This document shows positions 31,944 to 40,720 of a stretch of 64,000 nucleotides of DNA, one piece after another. Position numbers and translations under genes: made by a program. Position 1 is the stretch's first letter, and every line of letters begins with the position of its first letter. This stretch comes from Mesoflavibacter sp037029465. GTDB taxonomy: Bacteria; Bacteroidota; Bacteroidia; Flavobacteriales; Flavobacteriaceae. The notes beneath the pieces are model-generated. The model was not told the DNA's origin and ran no database searches. It was given only the letters and a program-made list of their open reading frames with translations. The DNA lies in NCBI RefSeq assembly GCF_037029465.1, contig NZ_JAYMEM010000029.1, forward strand, positions 62,001 to 126,000, read 5' to 3'.

Positions 31944-33308
31944 ATGTGCTTTTCATTAGTAAATAAATACAATGTAGCAGGACCTAGATACACAAGTTAT
32001 CCTACGGTTCCTTATTGGAATACAGAAGCATTTTCATTAAATCAATGGAAAGAAAGCCTTATTAAAGCTTTTAATGAAAGTAATCAAGAAGAAGGTATAA
32101 GCCTATACATTCATCTACCTTTTTGTGAAAGTTTATGTACTTTCTGCGGATGCAATAAGCGTATAACCAAACGTCACGAAGTAGAATCGCCATATATTAA
32201 AGCTGTTTTAAAAGAATGGGATTTATACTGCGAATTGTTTGATGAAAAACCAATTATTAAAGAACTTCATTTAGGTGGCGGAACACCAACATTTTTTTCA
32301 CCAGAAAATTTAACCCTTTTAATTAATGGTCTTAAAGCAAAAGCAGAACTTGCTGATGAGTATGAATTTAGTTTTGAAGGTCATCCAAATAACACCACAA
32401 AAGAACATTTACAAACCTTATACAATTTAGGATTTAGACGTGTTAGTTTTGGTGTACAAGATTATAATCCTACTGTGCAAAAGGCAATACACCGTATTCA
32501 ACCTTTTGAAAACGTAAAACGCGTAACAGAACAAGCTAGAGAAATTGGTTATACCTCTGTCGGACATGATATTATTTTTGGTTTACCTTTTCAAACAGAA
32601 GCGCACGTAGAAGAAACCATAAAAAAAACAAAAGCACTATTACCAGACCGTATTGCATTTTACAGTTATGCGCATGTCCCATGGATTAAAGGAAACGGAC
32701 AACGCGGATTTAAAGACAGCGACTTACCAAAAGCAGATAGCAAACAAAACCAATACCAATTAGGTAAAAAACTGTTGGCAGATGCTGGTTACTATGATAT
32801 TGGTATGGATCATTTTGCTTTACAAACAGACAGTTTATATAAAGCCAGTAAAAATGAAACAATGCACCGTAACTTTATGGGTTACACTGCATCAAAAACC
32901 AAAGCGATGATTGGTTTAGGTGTATCTTCAATAAGCGATAGTTGGTACGCATTTGCTCAAAATGTAAAAAATTTAGAAGATTATTATCAGCTTTTAGATG
33001 AAGATATAATTCCTGTATTTAGAGGTCATATTCTTACCAAAGAAGATCTAATTATTAGACAACACATTTTAAATTTAATGTGTCATTTTAAAACAGAATG
33101 GATGGCAAATGGCTTGTATTTTGATGAAATACCAGAGATTTTAATCAAATTACAAGAAATGCAAGATGATGACTTAGTACATATAGAATTAAACCAAATC
33201 TTTGTAACAGAAAAAGGAAAACCTTTTGTTAGAAATATTTGCATGGCTTTTGACATGTTGTTACAACGAAATAAGCCAGAAACACAACTTTTTTCTATGA
33301 CTATTTAG
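31944..33308 (+). CDS. hemN: oxygen-independent coproporphyrinogen III oxidase
   Basis: About 454 residues from the ATG at 31944. The radical-SAM cluster motif C61-x3-C65-x2-C68-x-C70 in 'PFCESLCTFCGC', the glycine-rich 'LHLGGGTPTF' segment and the C-terminal HemN domain are all present. 'GPRYTSYPT' near the N-terminus is a HemN hallmark. It performs the decarboxylation of coproporphyrinogen III in haem synthesis without oxygen. The Fnr-type promoter upstream is the classical regulation for hemN and supports reading motif 2 as an anaerobic or microaerobic operator. Confidence 0.96.
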   Translation: MCFSLVNKYNVAGPRYTSYPTVPYWNTEAFSLNQWKESLIKAFNESNQEEGISLYIHLPFCESLCTFCGCNKRITKRHEVESPYIKAVLKEWDLYCELFDEKPIIKELHLGGGTPTFFSPENLTLLINGLKAKAELADEYEFSFEGHPNNTTKEHLQTLYNLGFRRVSFGVQDYNPTVQKAIHRIQPFENVKRVTEQAREIGYTSVGHDIIFGLPFQTEAHVEETIKKTKALLPDRIAFYSYAHVPWIKGNGQRGFKDSDLPKADSKQNQYQLGKKLLADAGYYDIGMDHFALQTDSLYKASKNETMHRNFMGYTASKTKAMIGLGVSSISDSWYAFAQNVKNLEDYYQLLDEDIIPVFRGHILTKEDLIIRQHILNLMCHFKTEWMANGLYFDEIPEILIKLQEMQDDDLVHIELNQIFVTEKGKPFVRNICMAFDMLLQRNKPETQLFSMTI

Positions 33309-33399
33309 CCATTTTTCTAACATAAATAAAAAATAGCTTTAACTTTACGTGAATATTGAAATAAACAAACCTTATAAATAACTCTTAAAAAACAAACCG

Positions 33400-34236
33400 A
33401 TGAAAAAAATAATCGTCCCAGTAGATTTTTCCGAACATTCAAATTATGCTTTACAAGCTGCAGCACAATTAGCAAAAAAATATGATGCAGAAATTTTAGC
33501 ATTACACATGTTAGAAATCTCTGAAACTATATTAACAAAAGGAGAAACAGCTTTACAAGACGAAACTGTTTTCTTCATAAAACTTGCAGAAAAGAAGTTT
33601 AATGAGTTTTTAGAGCAAGACTTTTTAGAAGGTATTAGTGTAACACCAATTGTTAAACACTTTAAAGTATTTAGCGAAGTAAATGATGTTGCTAAAGAAC
33701 AAAATGCAGACATGATTGTAATGGGATCTCATGGTAGTAGCGGTATTAAAGAAATATTTGTAGGATCTAACACAGAAAAAGTTGTTAGACATGCAGATAT
33801 ACCTGTATTAGTTGTTAAAAACCAACCTGCTACTTTAAGTTTTGATAATGTGGTATTTGCTTCAGATTTTACAGAAAAAAGTGTAACACCTTATTTAAAC
33901 GCTACTCAGTTATTTAAAAGCTTAGGTTCTAAGTTACATTTATTATATGTAAATACACCAGGAGACAACTTTAAAAGCTCTCAAGAAATTGAGCAAACTG
34001 TTGCCGACTTTTTAAAGAAAGCAGATGGTGATTTAAGTCAATTAGACAAAGTAAAGTACGTAGCAGATTACACAGTAGAAAAAGGTGTTTTAAACTTTGC
34101 TAACGTTTCTGGTGCAGATGCAATAGCTGTAGCAACACATGGTCGTACAGGATTTACACATTTCTTATCTGGAAGTATTTCAGAAGATATTGCAAATCAT
34201 GCTTCATTACCAGTTATTACTTTTAAAATCAAGTAA
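33400..34236 (+). CDS. tandem-domain universal stress protein
   Basis: 278 residues with two USP domains. Each ends in the ATP-binding motif G-x2-G-x9-G-S/T: 'GSHGSSGIKEIFVGSNTEKV' in domain 1 and 'THGRTGFTHFLSGSISED' in domain 2, so both are predicted to bind ATP. It is the first of three USP genes in 4.5 kb. A half-site like TATGAC lies at 33296-33301, but no convincing full operator was found. USPs are commonly induced by low oxygen or stasis; the exact role is unknown. Confidence 0.92.
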   Translation: MKKIIVPVDFSEHSNYALQAAAQLAKKYDAEILALHMLEISETILTKGETALQDETVFFIKLAEKKFNEFLEQDFLEGISVTPIVKHFKVFSEVNDVAKEQNADMIVMGSHGSSGIKEIFVGSNTEKVVRHADIPVLVVKNQPATLSFDNVVFASDFTEKSVTPYLNATQLFKSLGSKLHLLYVNTPGDNFKSSQEIEQTVADFLKKADGDLSQLDKVKYVADYTVEKGVLNFANVSGADAIAVATHGRTGFTHFLSGSISEDIANHASLPVITFKIK

Positions 34237-34255
34237 TTATATTTTAAATACATTT

Positions 34256-34285
34256 AAAAAGCCAGCTTTTTATGCTGGCTTTTTT
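34256..34285 (+). terminator. terminator after the first USP gene
   Basis: Stem AAAAAGCCAGC / GCTGGCTTTTTT with loop TTTTTAT and a T-run. Confidence 0.85.
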
Positions 34286-34289
34286 ATTT

Positions 34290-34334
34290 CCTAACAGTTG
34301 TCATATTTTGTTAGAATAATTTCAACTAATTTTA
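34290..34334 (+). promoter_or_regulatory. weak Crp/Fnr-type promoter of the second USP gene (motif 2)
   Basis: CCTAAC-AGTT-GTCATA (34290-34305) has a perfect right half and a poor left half. The -7-like box TAATTTTA (34327-34334) is at the standard 33-bp centre-to-centre distance, which is the main support. Confidence 0.4.
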
Positions 34335-34356
34335 AGTAAATCAAAAACTTAAGGTT

Positions 34357-35199
34357 ATGAAACATATTTTAGTTCCTGTAGATTTTTCAGATAATTCTTG
34401 GACTGGACTTGTATATGCAGTAAAGTTATATAAACATGAATTGTGTACTTTTTATTTGTTACACACAGAAGTTTTGGATCCAGAAATACTAGCTTCTCTT
34501 AACGAAGTTTATATAGAAAACGTTTTAAAATTAGGTAACGACCAACTAAAACTTTTTAAAGAGCAAATTGAAACTAGTGATCATAATGCTAATCATGAGT
34601 TTAAAACTATTATCAAGTTTCAACCGTTAACTCTAGCTGTAAAAGAAGCTGTAAAAGAGTTTTCTATAGATTTAGTTGTTATGTGTACAAAAGGTACAAA
34701 AGATAATCTTACTACATTTTTTAGCACTAATAGTGTTAATGTAGTGCATAAAAGATTGTCATGTCCTGTACTAATTATACCAGATAATTATGATTACAAA
34801 CCAATACAACAAATCGCTTTTTCTACAGATTTAAACCGTTTTTATACTACAAAAGAACTCACAATTATCAACGATGTTGCTTATGATAACAATGCAGCAC
34901 TAAGAGTTATGCATATTGAAACTGGCTCATCCCTAACTAATATCCAAGAATATAACTTATCTGTTCTAAAAAAGAGTTTACAAGGTTTTGAAACTCATTA
35001 CCATAGCGTACCAAGTTTTGATAAAAAAGCTGAAGTCATCAATACATTCATTAAAGATTTAAGCATTGGTTTACTAGTCATGGTTAACTATAAACACAGC
35101 ATTTTTGAAAAAATAATAAATGAACCTGTGATTAAAAAAATTGGTTTTAATCCGCAAATACCATTTTTAGTTATCCCAAATCACAACAGTGATAACTAA
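34357..35199 (+). CDS. tandem-domain universal stress protein, partly degenerate
   Basis: 280 residues with two USP-like domains. The first has a recognisable but altered nucleotide loop ('CTKGTKDNLTTFFSTNSVNV'), in which the G-x2-G pattern is disrupted. The second ('MVNYKHSIFEKIINEPVIKK') has lost the Gly residues. It is therefore unlikely to bind ATP in both halves. It follows the first USP gene after a terminator and has its own weak motif-2 promoter. Confidence 0.88.
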   Translation: MKHILVPVDFSDNSWTGLVYAVKLYKHELCTFYLLHTEVLDPEILASLNEVYIENVLKLGNDQLKLFKEQIETSDHNANHEFKTIIKFQPLTLAVKEAVKEFSIDLVVMCTKGTKDNLTTFFSTNSVNVVHKRLSCPVLIIPDNYDYKPIQQIAFSTDLNRFYTTKELTIINDVAYDNNAALRVMHIETGSSLTNIQEYNLSVLKKSLQGFETHYHSVPSFDKKAEVINTFIKDLSIGLLVMVNYKHSIFEKIINEPVIKKIGFNPQIPFLVIPNHNSDN

Positions 35200-35205
35200 G
35201 CTTTA

Positions 35206-35250
35206 CATGATAATTATCATAGTTATTACAAGCTATTAGACGTACTTTTA
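35206..35250 (+). promoter_or_regulatory. Crp/Fnr-type promoter of the 35283 operon (motif 2)
   Basis: The perfect palindrome ATGATAATTATCAT (35207-35220) with the -7-like box TACTTTTA (35243-35250) centred 33 bp away. Confidence 0.65.
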
Positions 35251-35282
35251 ATTATATAATTATTAACCCAAAATTTAATAAG

Positions 35283-35720
35283 ATGAAAACTAATAAAGGA
35301 ACAATCGTAGAATGGTACAGTGCAGAACGTATGCACGAAATGTCTAAAAACTGGTTATCAGATTTAAATTTTATAAAAGACGAACAAGTTTTTTTAGAAG
35401 AATTAATTACTAATTACACTCAAAAAATATTAGAAGACGAATCTTTAACCAGAGCTCAAACTGCTACAACTGCTTTATACAGAACCAAAAGAGGTTGCGA
35501 AAAACTAATAAATCAAATCGTACAACACGAAAATGATTTAAGATTAATGGTAGATGGTAAAGATGAAATTGAAAAAGAAACCAAATACAAAGAAGAACAC
35601 AGAGAAATTACTGGTGTAATAAGTTCATTTTACCACGATTATAAAGCTGTAAAATTTGAAATTTTTGAACTGATAAAAGACATTATCAAAATTGATAAAA
35701 TGGCTCACCTTATCAAATAA
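35283..35720 (+). CDS. conserved-looking hypothetical helical protein
   Basis: 145 residues, cytoplasmic (no signal peptide), mostly helical and highly charged, with a probable coiled coil at about 70-130 ('HENDLRLMVDGKDEIEKETK'). No family recognised. It is the first gene after a perfect motif-2 palindrome, followed 5 bp later by a lipoprotein gene and then a TauE-like gene, so the three form an operon with predicted low-oxygen control. The helical, Lys/Glu-rich composition could suit a ribosome- or protein-binding stress factor, but this is only a guess. Confidence 0.75.
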   Translation: MKTNKGTIVEWYSAERMHEMSKNWLSDLNFIKDEQVFLEELITNYTQKILEDESLTRAQTATTALYRTKRGCEKLINQIVQHENDLRLMVDGKDEIEKETKYKEEHREITGVISSFYHDYKAVKFEIFELIKDIIKIDKMAHLIK

Positions 35721-35725
35721 AACAC

Positions 35726-36364
35726 ATGAAATATCTGTTTTCAATATTATCTCTAATCTTTTTATATACCTGCGAAAACACAACGCAGCTTGTAGACTAT
35801 TGGAAAAATCCAACAATTCAAAACTATACACCAAATAAAGTTTTGATAATTGGTATGACCAAAAACCAAGAAGCAAAAGAAGAGTTTGAAAACGAATTTG
35901 AAACACAATTACAATTACTAGGTATTGATGCAGATAAAAGTCAAGTGGTTTTAGGTAAAGACTTTTTAAACAGAAAATACACTCAAGCTGAAATTAAAAA
36001 ATTTGAAGATTCTTTAATAAAATTAAACTATGACACCGTAATTTTTTCAAGAATTATTGGTGTAAAAAACAAGATTAAATACTCTGACCAATATTATAAA
36101 GACCACACAAAACAAGAGAATTTTAAAGAAGAATTTATAGCTTATCAAGATCAATATTATAATCCTTCATATTACGAAAACTACAATGTTTATAATGCCG
36201 AAACTAGCGTTTACTGTTTATGTCCTGACAAAGACAGAAACCTAATCTGGAAAGGTTATATAGATATTATTGATCCAACTAGCATAAAAGAAAGCGTAAA
36301 AGATTACATTAAAATGGTTATATTGGTATTAGAGGAAGAAACAATAATACCAACACCTCAATAA
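35726..36364 (+). CDS. hypothetical lipoprotein
   Basis: 212 residues. A short signal ends in the lipobox 'LIFLYTC' (Cys 16). The mature part has an alternating strand/helix pattern starting 'KVLIIGMTKNQEAKEEFENE', reminiscent of DUF4136-type lipoproteins, and a Tyr/Asn-rich segment ('QDQYYNPSYYENYNVY', about 150-165). Two Cys occur in 'VYCLCPDK'. It lies between the helical protein and the TauE-like gene with 5-bp and 2-bp gaps. Probably anchored in the outer or inner membrane facing the periplasm. Function unknown. Confidence 0.75.
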   Translation: MKYLFSILSLIFLYTCENTTQLVDYWKNPTIQNYTPNKVLIIGMTKNQEAKEEFENEFETQLQLLGIDADKSQVVLGKDFLNRKYTQAEIKKFEDSLIKLNYDTVIFSRIIGVKNKIKYSDQYYKDHTKQENFKEEFIAYQDQYYNPSYYENYNVYNAETSVYCLCPDKDRNLIWKGYIDIIDPTSIKESVKDYIKMVILVLEEETIIPTPQ

Positions 36365-36366
36365 TC

Positions 36367-37098
36367 ATGTTATCAAAATACTTTGGTGTTTTTTTATTTT
36401 TGGTCCTACTTGCCGAAATTTTAGGTACAGTTGGAGGTTTTGGCTCGTCTGTGTTTTTTGTTCCGGTTGCTAATTTCTTTTTAGATTTTCAGACTGTTTT
36501 GGGTCTTACTGCGCTATTTCATTTATCTAGCAACCTGGTTAAAATAGCTTTTTTCAAAAAAGGAATTGATAAACAAATCATTTTGTATTTAGGTATTCCT
36601 GCTGTTGTTTTTGTTATTATTGGTGCTTACGTAAGTCAGTTTTTCAACACCAAATTACTCACTTATTTTTTAGGTGGATTTTTAATTGTACTTAGTCTTA
36701 TCTTTTTAATTTTTAAAAAATTAATCATAAAAGCATCTAATAAAAATGCCATTTTAGGAGGTGTTTTATCTGGTTTTAGCGCAGGTTTATTAGGTACTGG
36801 CGGAGCAATAAGAGGCATAACTCTTTCTGCGTTTAAAATGAATAAAGAAAAATTTATTGCTACGTCTGCAATTATAGATCTAGGCGTAGATTTAAGCAGA
36901 AGTGTTGTATATTACAACAATGGTTACATACAAAAAGACATTTTATACCTCATCCCTATTCTATTGGTAATTAGTATTATTGGGACTTACATTGGTAAAA
37001 AAATCCTAAACAAAATATCTCAAGATCAATTTAGAAGTTTTGTACTAATACTAATCTTAATTATTGGTATCTCTAGCTTTGTAAGTCTTTGGTTTTAA
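36367..37098 (+). CDS. TauE/SafE family transporter (second copy)
   Basis: 243 residues, about eight TM helices, with the family's repeated Gly motifs 'EILGTVGGFGSSVFFVPVAN' (about 17-36) and 'GFSAGLLGTGGAIRGITLSA' (about 137-156). It differs clearly from the TauE at 29642. It is last in the three-gene operon and overlaps the 3' end of the convergent USP gene by 4 bp. Sulfur-anion export is the family role; the actual substrate is unknown. Confidence 0.85.
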   Translation: MLSKYFGVFLFLVLLAEILGTVGGFGSSVFFVPVANFFLDFQTVLGLTALFHLSSNLVKIAFFKKGIDKQIILYLGIPAVVFVIIGAYVSQFFNTKLLTYFLGGFLIVLSLIFLIFKKLIIKASNKNAILGGVLSGFSAGLLGTGGAIRGITLSAFKMNKEKFIATSAIIDLGVDLSRSVVYYNNGYIQKDILYLIPILLVISIIGTYIGKKILNKISQDQFRSFVLILILIIGISSFVSLWF

Positions 37099-37925
37099 TC
37101 GTGAAGAATAAACAAAGGTATTTTTGCTACTTTACTATGCTTTGTAATTGGTGATCCTTTAAAAAGTCTTTCAAAAAAAGTAGTTTGCTGTATAATAAAC
37201 ACCTCAAAATCTATAGTATTTGTTTGCACATAAGTATCTACAACATAGTGTAATGGCACATTAGTAATATTGAAATAGCTATAGTTTTCTTCTGAAAAGT
37301 TTGAATTTAAAACCTCAACATCTGCTTCTTTAAAGCTATCATTTTCAGTTTCTATAACTCTAAGAACATGAAATTTAGTTTCTTTATTATGTAAAAGACT
37401 AGAAATTAAGCTTAATCGTGTTTTATTTAAATGATCTTTTTCATCTAAAGGAATTAAAACTTCGTTAGGTGTTTCAAACTTAAAATCCTTTGGAATAACA
37501 AGTGTTGGACATTTAACTTTTCTAATTACATTAAGTGTATGACTACCAAAAACAACCTCATCTGCACCTGTCACACCGTTAGTTCCCATAACGATTAGGT
37601 CTATATTTTGAAGCTGTATTAACTGATTGATTGCATCTGTAAACACATCGTAATCTACATGAGAGTTTATAGTATGCTTATCGTTTTTATATGACGTTTT
37701 TAAACTGTTTACAAGGTCTTCTAAATCTTCTTGTGGCGACTTTACGATACTTGCATACAAATTATCTGTGCTACTTGTCATCAAATCTGCAGACGTAAAT
37801 GCAGATGCTTTATGCACATAAACTAAATGAAACGTTGTTTCATTATTTTCAAATAACTGTAAAGCATAATGAATCGCGTTTTTTGAAGCTTCAGAAAAAT
37901 CAGTAAGTAACAGAATGTTTTTCAT
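37095..37925 (-). CDS. tandem-domain universal stress protein
   Basis: 276 residues. Domain 1 (about 1-140) carries the nucleotide motif 'GTNGVTGADEVVFGSHTLNV' in canonical form; domain 2 (about 145-276) is degenerate. It is convergent with the TauE-like gene and overlaps its end by 4 bp. With the two USPs at 33400 and 34357 it makes three divergent copies in one neighbourhood, suggesting repeated recruitment of USPs to this low-oxygen region. No operator was found upstream. Confidence 0.9.
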   Translation of the reverse strand: MKNILLLTDFSEASKNAIHYALQLFENNETTFHLVYVHKASAFTSADLMTSSTDNLYASIVKSPQEDLEDLVNSLKTSYKNDKHTINSHVDYDVFTDAINQLIQLQNIDLIVMGTNGVTGADEVVFGSHTLNVIRKVKCPTLVIPKDFKFETPNEVLIPLDEKDHLNKTRLSLISSLLHNKETKFHVLRVIETENDSFKEADVEVLNSNFSEENYSYFNITNVPLHYVVDTYVQTNTIDFEVFIIQQTTFFERLFKGSPITKHSKVAKIPLFILHD

Positions 37926-37990
37926 ATAAAATAGATTGGTTTTGAGATTTCAATTCAGCATGAAATTCAAAAAATAAAGATAAGAAGAAA

Positions 37991-38692
37991 TTAGTGACAA
38001 TTAATAGCGCCTTCTACCATTTCTATAACAGGAGCTGGAGAAATATAAGGAATACCAAGACCTAAACCTCTTAAAATAAATAGCGCACCAATAATCACAA
38101 CAAAAACAGGTATTGCCTTTTGGATGCGTTGTTTGGCTTGTACATTTAAAAATTTACCTAAATAAATAGCGCTAGTCATTAAGGGTATTGTGCCTAATCC
38201 AAAAAAGAACATATATAAACTACCTTGCCAAGATGTACCAGTTGCTATTGCTCCAAAAACTGCCATATAAACTAATCCGCAAGGTAAAAACCCGTTTAAA
38301 AAACCAATGGTTAAAAAAGTATCTGCGGTTTTCTTTTTTAAAGCTTCACCCATTTGTTTTTTTACAAAAGCTACCACTTTGTAAATAGGTTTTACTACAA
38401 AGTTTTGTCCTATTTTTTTATACGGAAACACAACAACAACTATCATTAAAACGCCAATAATGATAGAAAGTCGTTGCTGTAAACCAAAAACATATAAGCT
38501 TTTACCAATTAAACCGAAGATTAAACCAATAATACTATAAGCTAGTAAACGACCAATGTGATAAGCTGTAATTTGAGATATTTTTTTAAAAGAATTACTT
38601 CTATCAACAGGCAACATAAAGGCAATAGGACCGCACATTCCTACGCAGTGAAAACTTCCTAATAAACCAAATATGATAGCCGTAAGTAGCAT
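37991..38692 (-). CDS. DsbD_2/SafE-like membrane protein of the cbb3 assembly operon
   Basis: 233 residues, six TM helices. The N-terminal 'GSFHCVGMCGPIAFML' contains a conserved Cys pair (C-x3-C) preceded by His, typical of the DsbD_2/UreH-like family that occurs in cbb3 operons and is implicated in copper or haem delivery during oxidase assembly. 'GFLNGFLPCGLVYMA' gives another conserved Cys. It ends the cco operon, 1 bp after ccoH. The Cys could bind Cu(I) in the membrane; this is inferred. Confidence 0.82.
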   Translation of the reverse strand: MLLTAIIFGLLGSFHCVGMCGPIAFMLPVDRSNSFKKISQITAYHIGRLLAYSIIGLIFGLIGKSLYVFGLQQRLSIIIGVLMIVVVVFPYKKIGQNFVVKPIYKVVAFVKKQMGEALKKKTADTFLTIGFLNGFLPCGLVYMAVFGAIATGTSWQGSLYMFFFGLGTIPLMTSAIYLGKFLNVQAKQRIQKAIPVFVVIIGALFILRGLGLGIPYISPAPVIEMVEGAINCH

Positions 38693-38693
38693 T

Positions 38694-39140
38694 TTAATAT
38701 AAAATTTCTTCTTTATAAAGGTAGTTGTTACCTTTGTAATTCCAATCTATTTTAATGTTCCAACGACCATCTAACAAACGTTTGTCAGGTATGAGCAAAT
38801 TGTGGTTAGACAGAGAAATTGTGGTTTCAAAGTCCAATTGTTTATTAGATGGTCTATATAGGAACACTTTACCTGAAATATTTCTTGGCTCTAAATTTTC
38901 AGGAAAACTGATTAGCATGCCTTCTTCTGTTTTTCGCCACTTCAAGTTAGCAGACAGTGTTTTGGCATTTTTTTCTTTATCTATATCGTTTTGGTATTTT
39001 AATTCTTGTTTATAGTAATCTTCTGTAACTAAATCATGATCTAACTTCTTGTCAGTATTCATATTGATAACAAAGTACATTATAAAGCTAATAAAGCCAA
39101 TAAATGCAATTACAATTCCGGTTCCCCAATTAAGTTTCAT
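38694..39140 (-). CDS. ccoH: CcoH/FixH family cbb3 oxidase assembly protein
   Basis: 148 residues with one N-terminal TM helix (about 7-27) and a periplasmic beta-rich FixH domain ('VTEDYYKQELKYQNDIDKEK' is the classic FixH segment after the TM). FixH/CcoH interacts with the cbb3 subunits and CcoI in assembly. The gene lies 146 bp from ccoG instead of the usual few bases because a repeat element occupies the spacer. Confidence 0.9.
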   Translation of the reverse strand: MKLNWGTGIVIAFIGFISFIMYFVINMNTDKKLDHDLVTEDYYKQELKYQNDIDKEKNAKTLSANLKWRKTEEGMLISFPENLEPRNISGKVFLYRPSNKQLDFETTISLSNHNLLIPDKRLLDGRWNIKIDWNYKGNNYLYKEEILY

Positions 39141-39162
39141 ATCTCTAATATTTTTATGGCAT

Positions 39163-39247
39163 TACCTTACGCAAGCTTCAGGTCAGGCTTTCGGTAGTCG
39201 CGCTTTACAAGGCGCTCCAACAATACCTCAATCCTTAATGCAAGGTA
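39163..39247. repeat. MITE-like repeat between ccoG and ccoH
   Basis: A GC-richer 85-bp block whose ends are imperfectly inverted: TACCTTACGCAAG at one side and CTTAATGCAAGGTA at the other. The interior contains AAGCTTCAGGTCAGGCTTTC and TAGTCGCGCTTTACAAGGCG. This resembles the dispersed non-coding repeats of Flavobacteriia. It holds no ORF and interrupts an otherwise tight operon. Confidence 0.6.
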
Positions 39248-39286
39248 TACTTGCCATTATTTTTTTATTCTTTCAATGTTTATTTT

Positions 39287-40708
39287 TTAGAAACTTCTAG
39301 GACCTAAAAAGTTAACCTTAGTTGTTTCTATTAATTTGTCTTTGCTAAAAATTTCAATAGTTAATTCGGTCTTATCACCTTTTAATAAACTTTGGTCAAG
39401 CTCTATAAATAAAGTTCCTTCTTCTAAACCTTGTTTAGGCACTGTTACTGTATTTTCTGTAGATACTAGTTTTACTGTACCTTTATAATCTTTTAATTTA
39501 AAGCTAACGTCTTCAACTGGTTCTGTTGTTTTATTTACCAATTTATAGGTAAATACGTTACTTATTATATTGTTTTCTTTATGCTCGTATAACTGTCCTG
39601 GTAACCTTAATACGCGTGCTTCAAGTTCGTTTCTTAATTGAAGCATTGCAATTAAAACACCTATTAAAACTGTTAATACTACAATATAACCTTTAAGCCT
39701 TGCTGTAAGCTTAAATGGCTCTTTGTCTTCAATATTATCTTCGCTTGCATACCTAATAAGTCCTGTTGGTAAGCCAACTTTTTCCATTATTGTATCACAC
39801 TCGTCAATACAAGCTGTACAGTTAACGCATTCTAATTGTGTACCGTTTCTAATATCAATACCTGTAGGACAAACATGTACACATTGAAAACAATCAATAC
39901 AATCTCCATGTCCTAAAGCTTCTCTGTCTTCATCCTTACGCCATTTTTTGCGTCCATTTTCGCCTTCTCCACGTTTATGGTCATAGGCTACAACAATAGA
40001 TTTAGTGTCTAAAAGCACACCTTGTAAACGACCGTAAGGACAAGCAATGATACATACCTGCTCTCTAAACCAAGAGAAAACAAAGTAGAAAATACCTGTA
40101 AATATTAGTAACGGAATTAATGTACCTAAATGTGCTAACGGACCTTCTTTTATATATCCTAAAAGCTTATCACTACCAATTAAATAAGCTAAAAAGATAT
40201 TGGCAATTAAAAATGAAATAATTACAAAAATAGTGTGTTTAAGAACTCTTTTTCTTATTTTTTCGCTAGTCCATCCAGATTTTTTAAGTCTTAATTGTTT
40301 TCCTCTATCACCATCAATCCAATATTCTATACGTCTAAAAACCATTTCCATAAAAATGGTTTGCGGACAAATCCAACCACAAAAAATACGACCAAAAGCT
40401 ACAGTAAATAGAGTAATAAAAATTACACCTATAATCATTGAGATTACAAACAGGTGAAAATCTTGAGGCCAAAACGGAAAGCCGAAAATGTTGAAACGAC
40501 GCTCCAAAACATTGAACATTAAAAACTGATTGCCATTTATTTTAATAAACGGTGCTGTAAATAAGAAGGCTAGCAAAAAGTAACTTACGTACTTTCTGTA
40601 ATCATAAAACTTACCGCTTGGTTTTTTTGGAAAAATCCAAGCGCGTTTTCCTTCTTCGTTTATTGTTGCAATCGAGTCTCTAAAACTCTCGTTGTTTGGA
40701 GCTTCCAT
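39287..40708 (-). CDS. ccoG: cbb3 oxidase accessory protein CcoG (FixG), polyferredoxin-like
   Basis: 473 residues. The N-terminal half has about five TM helices with 'FGRIFCGWICPQTIF' and 'QVCIIACPYGRLQG'. Two ferredoxin clusters follow: 'CIDCFQCVHVCPTGID' and 'CVNCTACIDECD'. The C-terminal third is an Ig-like domain (about 360-473). CcoG is a cupric reductase involved in copper supply for cbb3 oxidase assembly in other bacteria. The gene follows ccoP after 12 bp. Confidence 0.96.
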   Translation of the reverse strand: MEAPNNESFRDSIATINEEGKRAWIFPKKPSGKFYDYRKYVSYFLLAFLFTAPFIKINGNQFLMFNVLERRFNIFGFPFWPQDFHLFVISMIIGVIFITLFTVAFGRIFCGWICPQTIFMEMVFRRIEYWIDGDRGKQLRLKKSGWTSEKIRKRVLKHTIFVIISFLIANIFLAYLIGSDKLLGYIKEGPLAHLGTLIPLLIFTGIFYFVFSWFREQVCIIACPYGRLQGVLLDTKSIVVAYDHKRGEGENGRKKWRKDEDREALGHGDCIDCFQCVHVCPTGIDIRNGTQLECVNCTACIDECDTIMEKVGLPTGLIRYASEDNIEDKEPFKLTARLKGYIVVLTVLIGVLIAMLQLRNELEARVLRLPGQLYEHKENNIISNVFTYKLVNKTTEPVEDVSFKLKDYKGTVKLVSTENTVTVPKQGLEEGTLFIELDQSLLKGDKTELTIEIFSKDKLIETTKVNFLGPRSF

Positions 40709-40720
40709 TTTAACTTATTA

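Noticed and set aside
33296..33312. Possible motif-2 operator before the first USP gene
   Set aside because: Only the left half TATGAC is good, the right half matches one base, and no -7 box lies at the 33-bp distance.
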